The notes beneath the pieces are model-generated. The model saw only the letters and a program-made list of their open reading frames with translations, had not been told where the DNA came from and did not search any database. Of a DNA stretch of 16,362 nucleotides, positions 1-5,907 are shown in pieces. Each line of letters opens with the position of its first letter. Position 1 is the first letter of the stretch. The stretch comes from Caryophanales bacterium (GTDB lineage Bacteria > Bacillota_I > Bacilli_A > RF39 > UBA660): the NCBI GenBank assembly GCA_016291895.1, contig JAEEZO010000017.1, positions 1 through 16,362 of the forward strand, in the 5' to 3' direction. Position numbers and translations under genes: made by a program.

Positions 1-9
1 GTCAAAATT

Positions 10-39
10 ATCATCTTATGTTATTATTAATAAGGTGAT
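10..39 (+). promoter_or_regulatory. Hairpin covering the ribosome binding site of the leader ORF
   Basis: Positions 10-19 can pair with 30-39 (10 pairs, one G-U, loop 20-29). The 3' arm contains the AAGGTGAT ribosome binding site of the short ORF starting at 44, so the fold would limit leader translation. It is not followed by a T run and is therefore not a terminator. The stem is AT-rich and could be chance. No convincing -35/-10 promoter is visible in the first 40 bases, so the transcript probably starts to the left of the window. Confidence 0.3.
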
Positions 40-43
40 TAAA

Positions 44-124
44 ATGATGTCAATTAAGGTGAACAAAAATTTATTATTAAATAGTTGTTTTTCCCGTTGT
101 CATCATTTTTTATTATTTAATTAA
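44..124 (+). CDS. Possible 26-aa leader peptide upstream of the uracil permease
   Basis: A short ORF begins with two consecutive ATG codons (44-46 and 47-49) behind AAGGTGAT. It ends with TAA at 122-124, exactly at the base of the terminator hairpin at 123-155. The peptide is rich in Leu and Phe and ends with S-R-C-H-H-F-L-L-F-N. Its last third is very U-rich in the mRNA. The arrangement of a short translated ORF, a U-rich tract, a terminator and then a uracil transport gene resembles the UTP-sensing attenuator of enterobacterial pyrBI, where a ribosome close behind a pausing polymerase melts the terminator. Here a ribosome at the stop codon would cover the 5' arm of the hairpin. Translation of the ORF is inferred from its ribosome binding site and position only. 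Confidence 0.45.
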   Translation: MMSIKVNKNLLLNSCFSRCHHFLLFN

Positions 125-160
125 ACATCAATAATATTTTTCATTATTGGTGTTTTATTT
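123..160 (+). terminator. Intrinsic terminator / attenuator in the uracil permease leader
   Basis: Positions 123-135 pair with 143-155 (13 pairs, one G-U, 7-nt loop 136-142). The T-rich run at 153-160 follows. It lies between the leader ORF and the permease ribosome binding site, so it must be passed by any transcript entering from the left. Two competing pairings exist: 45-57 with 117-130, which would block the 5' arm, and 41-49 with 101-109 (nine perfect pairs), which would block that competitor. It could alternatively be the plain terminator of a gene to the left. Confidence 0.55.
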
Positions 161-197
161 TGTAATAAAACCAATTGTTTTTAGTGAAGGAGGGTCT

Positions 198-1709
198 ATG
201 AAGAAAAACAATTCAAAAGTTTCTAAAACTGAAGAGAAGAAAACAGCAGTTAAAGAAACAAAAGAAGAGAAGTATCTATTATATGATACCAATGAGAAAC
301 CACCTATTGGTAAATGGATATTTCTAGCAATTCAACACGTATTTGCAATGTTTGGAGCAACAATACTTGTTCCTATCTTAGTTAACGCTGCAGCTGGAGC
401 TGAAGTATTAACAATTCCTGTAGCACTTGTAGCTAGTGGTATTGGTACATTAATCTATATTTTATGTACTAAAGGTAAATCTCCTGTATATCTAGGTAGT
501 TCTTTTGCCTTTATAACCCCTATAGCAGTTGCTTACATGAAGGGTGGTAGCAGTGGTTTTGTTACTGGTATTGTTGGTGTAGGTATTATATATATTATAT
601 TTGCCTTACTAATTAAATTATTTGGAAAGAAATGGATTGATAAATTATTACCAACAATTGTTATTGGTCCAATGATTATGATTATCGGTTTAGGACTTGC
701 TCCAAGTGCTGTAAGTCAAGTTGGACTTGTTTCTAGTTCAGTTGGTGCAACAGAACAACTTGTTTGTAAAGAAGGATACATTCTTGAAGTTGATAAGTGT
801 GTTCAAGAAAAAGACGTTGTTGATCCTGAAGTAAAATATATTTGTCCTGAAGGATTCCATTTAAATGATAAAACATGTAATAGTGACTTTCCATGGAAGA
901 ATGTAGTTGTTGCTTTAGTTGCCTTCTTAGTAACAGGTATTGTTGCTATTGCTGGTAAAGGTTTTGTAAGAATCGTTCCATTCTTAATCGGTATTGTATC
1001 TGGTTATATTGTAGCGGTTATCTTAGGAATCGTTGATTTTACTCCAGTAAAAGAAGCTGGATTCTTCTCATTACCTAAATTCTTATTAATAGGTAAAGAT
1101 TATACATTCAGTTTACCTGGATTATTAACAATTGCTCCAATTGCTTTAGTTACAATTGCTGAACATATTGGTGATCATATGGCTTTATCAACAATTATTC
1201 GTAAAGACTTATTAAAGAAACCAGGTCTAGAAAGAACATTACTTGGTGATGGTCTTGCTACTGCTGTTGCTGGTTTAATTGGTGGACCTGCTAATACAAC
1301 TTATGGAGAAAATACGTCTGTTGTAGGTATGACAAAAGTTGGTTCTGTTTGGGTAATTGGTCTTGCTGCTATTATCGCTATCTGTATGGGATTCTTAGGT
1401 AAATTAACTGCTTTAATTTCAACTATCCCAGGAGCTGTACTTGGTGGTGTATCATTACTTCTTTATGGATTTATTGCTGTAAATGGTCTTCGTGCATTAG
1501 TAGATAACAGAGTAGACTTTGGTAATACAAGAAATGTTATTATTGCTTCAACAATGCTTGTTTTAGGCTTAGGTGGAGCTGTAGTATCATTCACATTGGG
1601 TAATGCAAATATTGCATTTACAGGTATGAGTTTAGCAGCTATTATTGGTATTATTTTAAATCTTGTTTTACCAGGAAAAAACATTCCTGTTTATAAAGAA
1701 GATAAGTAA
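198..1709 (+). CDS. uraA: Uracil permease (NCS2 family, UraA/PyrP type) with Cys-rich external loop
   Basis: This is a proton-coupled uracil importer of the cytoplasmic membrane (503 aa). The start at 198 is chosen because AAGGAGGG (187-194) sits 3 nt before it; the in-frame start at 147 has no such site and lies inside the leader hairpin. A Lys/Glu-rich cytoplasmic tail of about 40 residues precedes the family motif Q-H-V-F-A-M-F-G-A-T-I-L-V-P. Two acidic residues lie at 322 (A-E-H-I-G-D-H) and 371 (T-T-Y-G-E-N-T-S), 49 residues apart. That matches the spacing of the two substrate-binding Glu residues of E. coli UraA; the position of UraA His245 appears to be Asp here. Oddity: between the fifth and sixth membrane segments, in a loop predicted to be outside, is an insertion with Cys 190, 201, 216 and 227. 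It is built as two C-x-E-G-aromatic-x-L-x4-C repeats. The gene probably forms its own transcription unit. Confidence 0.93.
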   Translation: MKKNNSKVSKTEEKKTAVKETKEEKYLLYDTNEKPPIGKWIFLAIQHVFAMFGATILVPILVNAAAGAEVLTIPVALVASGIGTLIYILCTKGKSPVYLGSSFAFITPIAVAYMKGGSSGFVTGIVGVGIIYIIFALLIKLFGKKWIDKLLPTIVIGPMIMIIGLGLAPSAVSQVGLVSSSVGATEQLVCKEGYILEVDKCVQEKDVVDPEVKYICPEGFHLNDKTCNSDFPWKNVVVALVAFLVTGIVAIAGKGFVRIVPFLIGIVSGYIVAVILGIVDFTPVKEAGFFSLPKFLLIGKDYTFSLPGLLTIAPIALVTIAEHIGDHMALSTIIRKDLLKKPGLERTLLGDGLATAVAGLIGGPANTTYGENTSVVGMTKVGSVWVIGLAAIIAICMGFLGKLTALISTIPGAVLGGVSLLLYGFIAVNGLRALVDNRVDFGNTRNVIIASTMLVLGLGGAVVSFTLGNANIAFTGMSLAAIIGIILNLVLPGKNIPVYKEDK

Positions 1710-1734
1710 AAAATAAATAAAAAAATATAAAAAT

Positions 1735-1773
1735 AAAAAAGAAGTGTTAAAAGTTGTTACACTTCTTTTTTTT
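1735..1773 (+). terminator. Intrinsic terminator after the uracil permease
   Basis: GAAGTGT (1741-1747) pairs perfectly with ACACTTC (1759-1765). The stem is extended by the A run before it, and an 8-T run (1766-1773) follows. It ends the permease transcript 25 nt after the stop codon. Confidence 0.9.
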
Positions 1774-1814
1774 AATTTTTTAATATGATACACTTTAATA
1801 GTAGAGGGTAAGAG

Positions 1815-2579
1815 ATGAATGATACTGTTAATAAATTAAAAAAATTATTACAAAAATTTGTCGCTTTATTTGTTAAAGAATATGGTAAGTTCTTAGATCG
1901 TGAACAACTAGAAACTTTAAGAAATATTGATTATGAAAGTATTATTCATATTAGTAAATACGATTATCCTTTAGGTGTTGTTAATCTTAATCAAATTTAT
2001 TTTACTGATCAAGTTGATGGTTTAATTGATACTATGAAAACGATGGAAGAATATGGTCACTATAATACTTTTTTAAATAATAAGACTTTTACTTCTTATT
2101 TAAAATATTGTCGTGATAATGGTTATGATACATATACTTTTTATGCTGATCAATTAATGTATTTAGTATTTGATTTAGTAGTTAAAAATAAATCTTTTTT
2201 AAATAAAGGTTTTATTAATTTAGAAATAAGAACACTTAGTAGAAAGTATCATATTCAAATGCCTAATCTTTATAGTAGAGAAGAACGTATTGCTGGTAAA
2301 ATACTTAAAGTGTTAGGAAGAGAACATATTTTAAATATCTTATTTAAATCTAATGTTGATGCTTATAAATACCTTTGTGACAATGTTGGTTTCCGTTATG
2401 GTGAAATGATTAATATGGTTACTGATTTAGTTGATGGTAGTAGTGAAATATTAAGAAATAAAGATTATAAAGGCTTTAAAGGATTCATTAATTATGCAAA
2501 AGATTATGATGGCATAGAGTATGGAGATGCCTATAATTATCTACTTGATTTTTATGCAGAAAATAACTTTGGTTTATAA
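1815..2579 (+). CDS. Hypothetical protein, 254 aa, probably cytoplasmic
   Basis: I do not recognise this family. The protein has no signal peptide or membrane segment. It is rich in Tyr, Asp, Asn and Lys and looks mainly alpha-helical. The N-terminal 30 residues (K-L-K-K-L-L-Q-K-F then V-A-L-F-V-K-E-Y) are amphipathic. The middle has many aromatics around Y-C-R-D-N-G-Y-D-T-Y-T-F-Y-A-D-Q, and an R-E-E-R stretch follows near residue 156. The ribosome binding site is GAGGG (1804-1808), and a TATGAT at 1784-1789 is a plausible -10 box without a good -35. It lies between two terminators (1735-1773 and 2561-2592) and so is a single-gene unit. It ends inside its own terminator hairpin. Codon use matches the neighbours and nothing suggests transfer or decay. 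Confidence 0.8.
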   Translation: MNDTVNKLKKLLQKFVALFVKEYGKFLDREQLETLRNIDYESIIHISKYDYPLGVVNLNQIYFTDQVDGLIDTMKTMEEYGHYNTFLNNKTFTSYLKYCRDNGYDTYTFYADQLMYLVFDLVVKNKSFLNKGFINLEIRTLSRKYHIQMPNLYSREERIAGKILKVLGREHILNILFKSNVDAYKYLCDNVGFRYGEMINMVTDLVDGSSEILRNKDYKGFKGFINYAKDYDGIEYGDAYNYLLDFYAENNFGL

Positions 2580-2592
2580 AGTTATTTTTTTT
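2561..2592 (+). terminator. Intrinsic terminator overlapping the stop codon of the 254-aa gene
   Basis: Positions 2561-2570 pair perfectly with 2578-2587 (10 bp, loop 2571-2577). The T run 2585-2592 follows. The TAA stop (2577-2579) lies in the loop and stem, so the hairpin is part of the coding end. The next promoter starts 5 nt later. Confidence 0.85.
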
Positions 2593-2596
2593 ATGT

Positions 2597-2625
2597 TTGA
2601 CAAACTTAAAATCTTTTGTTAATAT
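2597..2625 (+). promoter_or_regulatory. Consensus sigma-A-type promoter of the His-leader transcript
   Basis: TTGACA (2597-2602), exactly 17 nt, then TAATAT (2620-2625). Transcription would begin near 2632, just before the leader ribosome binding site AGAGGAGAG (2634-2642). It is the strongest match to the consensus in the window. Confidence 0.85.
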
Positions 2626-2647
2626 TTTAGGCAAGAGGAGAGATATT

Positions 2648-2713
2648 ATGAAAAAGATTTTCATTAATAGAGAACATCATCATAATTTCTTGCGCTTGTC
2701 TTATCGGCATTAA
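2648..2713 (+). CDS. 21-aa His-containing leader peptide of an attenuator
   Basis: The short ORF has a strong AGAGGAGAG ribosome binding site 5 nt before the ATG. It begins M-K-K-I-F and carries three consecutive His codons (CAT at 2675-2683) in R-E-H-H-H-N-F-L-R-L-S. A fourth His (2708-2710) comes just before the TAA. All four are CAT, read by tRNA-His GTG, which is encoded twice about 3 kb downstream. The last third (2692-2711) forms the first arm of the downstream alternative hairpins, as in amino-acid operon leaders. A ribosome slowed at the His run would leave this arm mostly free, and one finishing the ORF would cover it. Stalling by a ribosome-targeting drug is an alternative signal. 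There is no similarity to the long His run of the enterobacterial hisL peptide beyond the short His cluster. Confidence 0.7.
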   Translation: MKKIFINREHHHNFLRLSYRH

Positions 2714-2790
2714 AGAAAAAATACCGACAACAAGTGCTTTTTGTGATGCTTGTTGTCTATATAATAAAGTACATTAACTATATAGATAAC
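2692..2790 (+). promoter_or_regulatory. Attenuator with mutually exclusive hairpins
   Basis: Arm 1 (2692-2711, inside the leader ORF) pairs with arm 2 (2720-2737): eight pairs plus a four- and a three-pair inner stem. Arm 2 (2726-2736) instead pairs with arm 3 (2747-2757): nine perfect pairs plus two wobbles. Arm 3 (2752-2763) instead pairs with arm 4 (2779-2790): 12 pairs, one G-U. Arm 4 is also the 5' half of the terminator at 2776-2807. The inferred logic is that a free arm 1 gives 1:2 plus 3:4 and read-through, while a ribosome on arm 1 gives 2:3 and termination. There is no T-box sequence, so this is not a tRNA-binding riboswitch of that type. Confidence 0.75.
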
Positions 2791-2807
2791 GTCTATATAG
2801 TTTTTTT
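2776..2807 (+). terminator. Conditional intrinsic terminator of the His-leader attenuator
   Basis: Positions 2777-2786 pair perfectly with 2792-2801 (10 bp, loop 2787-2791, one extra A-T pair at the base). A 7-T run (2801-2807) follows. Its 5' arm is shared with the antiterminator pairing to 2752-2763. It lies 110 nt before the next start codon. Confidence 0.85.
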
Positions 2808-2830
2808 GTTATAAAAATTATTTATATTAA

Positions 2831-2889
2831 CTATAAAATTCTTGTATTGGATTTATTTTCTAGCCTCTTTTATATTAAAGATGTGAAAG
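2831..2889 (+). promoter_or_regulatory. Second promoter region, diverged copy of 7782-7840
   Basis: A 59-nt stretch aligns without gaps to 7782-7840, with 44 identical positions by my count. Shared blocks are CTATAAA, GTATTGGATTTATTT and TGTGAAAG. A possible promoter is TTGGAT (2847-2852), 18 nt, then TATATT (2871-2876). This would let the phosphoribosyltransferase operon be transcribed independently of the upstream attenuator. TGTGAA (2882-2887) also pairs with TTCACA (2897-2902), giving a small hairpin with a purine-rich loop just before the ribosome binding site AAGGGAGG (2905-2912). Confidence 0.5.
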
Positions 2890-2917
2890 GGAGAAATTCA
2901 CAATAAGGGAGGATTTT

Positions 2918-3841
2918 ATGGAAGAGATTAAAAAAGGAGTTGTATTTAGTAACGATATTAATTTAATACTAAACGGTAAAAATTCATTAAATTATAAATA
3001 CAATGAAAAAGGAATTATTGTTCCTACAGATAGTTTTATTAGAGATTTAAGAGATGACTTTAAAAAGATTAGTAAAAGAACATATGGTGATGATGTTGTA
3101 ATCATTGATGAATATGCAATGAGTTACTACATGAATATGTTTCTTGATAAGTTTAAAGAAAAATATCCAATAGTATCAATGGATGATATTTATGTAACAT
3201 GTGATAACAAAAGAGTATTTAGTCTTGATTGTACACGTATGTCAGGAAGTAAAGATATGGTACCAAGATCTAATCCACTTGATAAAGACGGTGTTAGAAA
3301 ACAAATTGAAAAATTAGCAGAAATTTTTAAAAGTCAAAATGAAAAAGAAATTATGCTTTTAGATGATGTTATCTTTTCTGGAAGTGTTATTGAATATATT
3401 TCTAAAATTTTTAAAGAGAATGGAATAGATGTTGTTGGTGCGATAGCTGCTATATCATCAATTGATGGATATACAATGTTTAATGGCTTAAAAGAAAAAG
3501 TTAATTGTGGTTATTTAATGGAAAAAGATGTTCTTGATGAAATATGTGAACGTGATTTCTATTATGGAATAGCTCAATCAGGAATGGCAAGACTTGTTGA
3601 TGGTAAGGTTTATAAAGCTCCATACTTCATGCCATTTGGTGATCCGGTTGCTCGTGCGTCAGTACCTCTTGATCGAAAAGAATATTTTTCCACAATGTGT
3701 GTTAATTTATCACTTGATTTATGGGAAGAAATTGAAAGATTATCAAAAAGAGAAATAATGAATAATGAATTACCTGAAAGAATACTAAATACAGACTATA
3801 ATGAAGGAGTTGTAAAAACTCTAAGAAAGGTTTTAAAATGA
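2918..3841 (+). CDS. Phosphoribosyltransferase-like protein (type I PRTase fold)
   Basis: A protein of 307 aa with a clear PRPP-binding loop at about 145-158: hydrophobic strand, then L-L-D-D-V-I-F-S-G-S, equivalent to the D-D-V-x-x-T-G-x-T signature of type I phosphoribosyltransferases. The usual T-G-x-T is S-G-S-V here. These enzymes join or release a base and PRPP; which base cannot be told. The protein is longer than a typical 180-220 aa hypoxanthine or orotate enzyme, with about 90 residues before the core region and about 80 after it (D-P-V-A-R-A-S-V-P near 242). The start has AAGGGAGG 5 nt upstream. It is first of four coupled genes (ATGA overlap with the next), all suited to nucleotide or nucleoside chemistry. 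It may be controlled by both the His attenuator and the promoter at 2831-2889. It could also be a regulatory or conflict-system PRTase, not a salvage enzyme. Confidence 0.75.
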   Translation: MEEIKKGVVFSNDINLILNGKNSLNYKYNEKGIIVPTDSFIRDLRDDFKKISKRTYGDDVVIIDEYAMSYYMNMFLDKFKEKYPIVSMDDIYVTCDNKRVFSLDCTRMSGSKDMVPRSNPLDKDGVRKQIEKLAEIFKSQNEKEIMLLDDVIFSGSVIEYISKIFKENGIDVVGAIAAISSIDGYTMFNGLKEKVNCGYLMEKDVLDEICERDFYYGIAQSGMARLVDGKVYKAPYFMPFGDPVARASVPLDRKEYFSTMCVNLSLDLWEEIERLSKREIMNNELPERILNTDYNEGVVKTLRKVLK

Positions 3842-4365
3842 AAAAAGTTCAAATAGGTATTATGGGTTCAGCAGAAGATCTTAACTATAGTAAAGATGCT
3901 TTAAGATTTGCTCAAAACTTAGGAAAATTGATTGCTGAATCAGGCAACATATTAGTTTATGGTGCTGAAAGAGAATATTCATCATTATCAACAAATGCGG
4001 CTATAGAAGCCTCTAAATATAATGGTATTACAGTAGGTGTATGTCCAGGTAAAAAGAAAGAGATATATGGTGAATTTAGACCAACTGTTTTAATTCCCTG
4101 TGGACTTGAAATAGGTGGTGGAAGAGAGTTTAGTTTAGTTTTATCATGTGATGTTATTATTGCAATAGGAGGTGGCTCTGGTACTTTAACCGAGATGGCT
4201 ATCGCTTATCAAGCAGGTATTCCAATTGTTACCGTTAATAAATTTAATGGTTGGGCCAAAAAATTATCTAATAAATATTTTGATGATCGTAGAAGACTTA
4301 AATGTATCAGTGTAGATAGTGAGAAAGAAGCTCTAGATAAAGCTTTAGAGCTTGCCAATAAGTAA
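3838..4365 (+). CDS. LOG/SLOG-superfamily protein (TIGR00725-like)
   Basis: A 175-aa Rossmann-type protein. The N-terminal strand V-Q-I-G-I-M-G-S-A (4-12) is followed by V-Y-G-A (40-43), G-G-G-R-E-F (93-98) and the hallmark G-G-G-S-G-T-L-T-E-M (111-120), matching the P-G-G-x-G-T-x-x-E motif. LOG enzymes cleave nucleoside 5'-monophosphates to free base and ribose 5-phosphate. Many other SLOG proteins bind nucleotides or nucleotide-derived signals. Arg96 and Glu119 are plausible active-site residues by comparison with LOG. The ATG overlaps the previous stop by four bases (3838-3841) and the downstream gene starts in its stop codon, so expression is coupled to the PRTase and the kinase. Phosphoribohydrolase activity is possible but not proven by sequence. 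Confidence 0.8.
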   Translation: MKKVQIGIMGSAEDLNYSKDALRFAQNLGKLIAESGNILVYGAEREYSSLSTNAAIEASKYNGITVGVCPGKKKEIYGEFRPTVLIPCGLEIGGGREFSLVLSCDVIIAIGGGSGTLTEMAIAYQAGIPIVTVNKFNGWAKKLSNKYFDDRRRLKCISVDSEKEALDKALELANK

Positions 4366-5300
4366 TGAAATTCTCAGCTATCTGCGATCTAGTACTTGAT
4401 ATTTATTATGATGAAAAACTAAATTATATTGGTTGTGATGGTGGTATTACCGCAGCTAATATTGTAGCTAACTTATCTTCTTTCGGTTTAAATACTAAAT
4501 GTTATGGTGTATGTGGTAATGATTATTATGGTAATCTTGCAATTAAAAGTTTAAAAGATTGCAATGTTAAAGTAGATATTAAAAAACTAAGTTCTATTAG
4601 TACACGAGCTTATTTTATAAGACGTGTTCTAGTTGATGGAAAGATGTGCTTTAAATCTATTAAATATTGTCCTTTTTGTAAAAAAAGTAGTTGGTATGAT
4701 GATAGTTGTATTTACGAAAAAGAAATATTAAAGAAAATAACAAATAAAGAAATTTTAATCTTTGATAATCTTAATAGTAAAAATCAATATATTATCAATA
4801 ATACAAATAATCTTAAATTATTAGATTTAGGCTTATTTGATGAATTAGATAATCTAAGTAATATGCAGATTATTAGTAAGTTAAATAATAATTTTGAAAT
4901 AGTTAATTTAAATCAAAGAGTAGAAAATTTCTTATTAGAAAGATTAAACTTAAAAGACGATATTGAACTATTAAATATTATTAAATGTAAATTATTAATT
5001 ATTACAAGAGGGGATAAAGGTTGTGATCTAATATATCGTAATAAGAAATATACATATCCATTAAAAAAAGTCGAAGAAGAAATAGATGATAGTGGTGCTG
5101 GAGATTTATTCTTTTCCACTATTATAAAGAATTGGGCAATGAATAATTTCAAAATAACATCAAGTAAATTTAATAAATGGGTACGTGAAGCTAGTAAAAA
5201 TTCTAGTGAAATTGTTAAATTAATTGGATCACGTAGATTAATTAAAGATTTGTATAGAAACAAACTAAAAATGATTTGTAATTGTGGAGGTTTGAAATGA
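4365..5300 (+). CDS. PfkB/ribokinase-family kinase
   Basis: A 311-aa cytoplasmic small-molecule kinase. Early G-G-I-T-A-A-N-I-V-A-N-L (26-37) matches the PfkB sugar-binding motif. I-T-R-G-D-K-G-C (213-220) matches the T-x-G-x-x-G strand. D-D-S-G-A-G-D-L-F-F (241-250) is the D-T-x-G-A-G-D signature, with Asp247 as the expected base. Substrates in the family are sugars and nucleosides; the neighbours make a nucleoside or ribose likely, but that is inference. Unusual features are a C-P-F-C motif (102-105) followed by more Cys (115), which could bind metal, and a Cys-rich tail. The start shares one base with the previous stop (TAATG) and has no clear ribosome binding site of its own, implying translational coupling. 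A TGA stop overlaps the next start. Confidence 0.8.
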   Translation: MKFSAICDLVLDIYYDEKLNYIGCDGGITAANIVANLSSFGLNTKCYGVCGNDYYGNLAIKSLKDCNVKVDIKKLSSISTRAYFIRRVLVDGKMCFKSIKYCPFCKKSSWYDDSCIYEKEILKKITNKEILIFDNLNSKNQYIINNTNNLKLLDLGLFDELDNLSNMQIISKLNNNFEIVNLNQRVENFLLERLNLKDDIELLNIIKCKLLIITRGDKGCDLIYRNKKYTYPLKKVEEEIDDSGAGDLFFSTIIKNWAMNNFKITSSKFNKWVREASKNSSEIVKLIGSRRLIKDLYRNKLKMICNCGGLK

Positions 5301-5767
5301 AAGAAGAAGAATTTTATATCGATTTCGATGGTGTAATAATGGATACCCAAGGTGAAACTGATAGATTATTTGCTCTTTATGGTAGTGATACTAAAAATCC
5401 AGCTTGGAATGAATATCTAAGATGTCGTGATTGGGCAAAATATCTATTAACTTGTAAAGAAATAGATAAATCAATCGATGTATTAAAAGAATTATATAAA
5501 TTAAAGAAAAGAGTTTATATTTTATCAAGTGTTTTCTCAACAAATGAAGCAAGAGATAAAATTGAATTCTTAAGAGACAACGGTGTCTATCAAGATTTTA
5601 TTGCTGTACCAGAACGTTTTAACAAGAGTAAGGTTGTAATACCTAACAAATCTCGATTACTTGTTGATGATTCAGCAAGAAATATTGTAGATTGGCGAAA
5701 TAGTAATGGTGAAGCAATATGGTTCCCCAAAGAAGAAAAAGATTTAACTTTTCTTCTAAGAAGATAA
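5297..5767 (+). CDS. HAD-superfamily phosphatase, possibly 5'-nucleotidase
   Basis: A 156-aa HAD hydrolase with motif I D-F-D-G-V-I-M-D (Asp9 nucleophile, Asp11 acid/base), motif II I-L-S-S (75-78), a Lys in N-K-S-K (109-112) and motif IV L-L-V-D-D-S-A-R-N (121-129). Size and motif layout resemble 5'(3')-deoxyribonucleotidase (NT5C) relatives, so removal of phosphate from a nucleotide or sugar phosphate is likely. The start is ATG at 5297, overlapping the kinase stop by four bases with TGGAGG (5285-5290) in front; a TTG at 5282 would add five residues but lacks this site. It is the last protein gene before two tRNA-His genes. A hairpin overlaps its stop but is followed by only three T, so transcription may continue. 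Confidence 0.8.
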   Translation: MKEEEFYIDFDGVIMDTQGETDRLFALYGSDTKNPAWNEYLRCRDWAKYLLTCKEIDKSIDVLKELYKLKKRVYILSSVFSTNEARDKIEFLRDNGVYQDFIAVPERFNKSKVVIPNKSRLLVDDSARNIVDWRNSNGEAIWFPKEEKDLTFLLRR

Positions 5768-5786
5768 GAGTAACTTAGTTACTCTT
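5766..5786 (+). other. Hairpin between the HAD gene and the first tRNA-His
   Basis: Positions 5766-5773 pair perfectly with 5779-5786 (8 bp, 5-nt loop). Only TTT then G follows, so it is a poor terminator compared with others in the window. A similar hairpin precedes the second tRNA at the same relative place, which suggests a processing signal or a duplicated spacer. Confidence 0.5.
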
Positions 5787-5792
5787 TGATAT

Positions 5793-5869
5793 GGCGGCAT
5801 TGGTGAAGTGGTTAACACGTTAGATTGTGGCTCTAATACTCGCGAGTTCGATTCTCGTATGCCGTCCCA
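5793..5869 (+). tRNA. tRNA-His (GTG), copy 1
   Basis: It folds as a complete cloverleaf with an anticodon stem of five pairs around T-T-G-T-G-G-C (anticodon GTG) and a T loop TTCGATT. The His hallmark is present: an extra G at position -1 (5793) opposite C73 (5866), with CCA encoded at 5867-5869. The acceptor stem has a G1-U72 wobble. It starts 25 nt after the HAD stop and could be carried on the same transcript. It decodes CAT/CAC, the codons in the leader peptide at the operon head. Confidence 0.97.
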
Positions 5870-5882
5870 TTTTTAAAATTTA

Positions 5883-5900
5883 AGAGTGCTTTGTCACTCT
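5883..5900 (+). other. Hairpin between the two tRNA-His genes
   Basis: AGAGTG (5883-5888) pairs with CACTCT (5895-5900), loop of 6 nt. It is followed by CCGC, so it is not a terminator. Its position 7 nt before the tRNA mirrors the hairpin at 5766-5786. Confidence 0.5.
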
Positions 5901-5907
5901 CCGCTAT

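Noticed and set aside
147..197. Upstream in-frame start for the uracil permease
   Set aside because: It lies within the terminator hairpin and has no ribosome binding site, whereas AAGGAGGG directly precedes the ATG at 198.
1463..1684. Open frame of 73 codons on the minus strand inside the uracil permease
   Set aside because: It lies wholly within a well-supported gene, has no ribosome binding site and its translation resembles no protein; a shadow of the permease frame.
2632..2807. T-box riboswitch in the leader
   Set aside because: There is no T-box consensus or specifier-loop architecture; a translated leader ORF with alternative hairpins explains the region better.
4913..5350. Open frame of 145 codons on the minus strand over the kinase and HAD genes
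   Set aside because: It overlaps two genes with clear family motifs and has low-complexity hydrophobic content typical of the antisense of AT-rich code.
5883..5900. Terminator between the two tRNA genes
   Set aside because: The hairpin is followed by CCGC, not by a T run.
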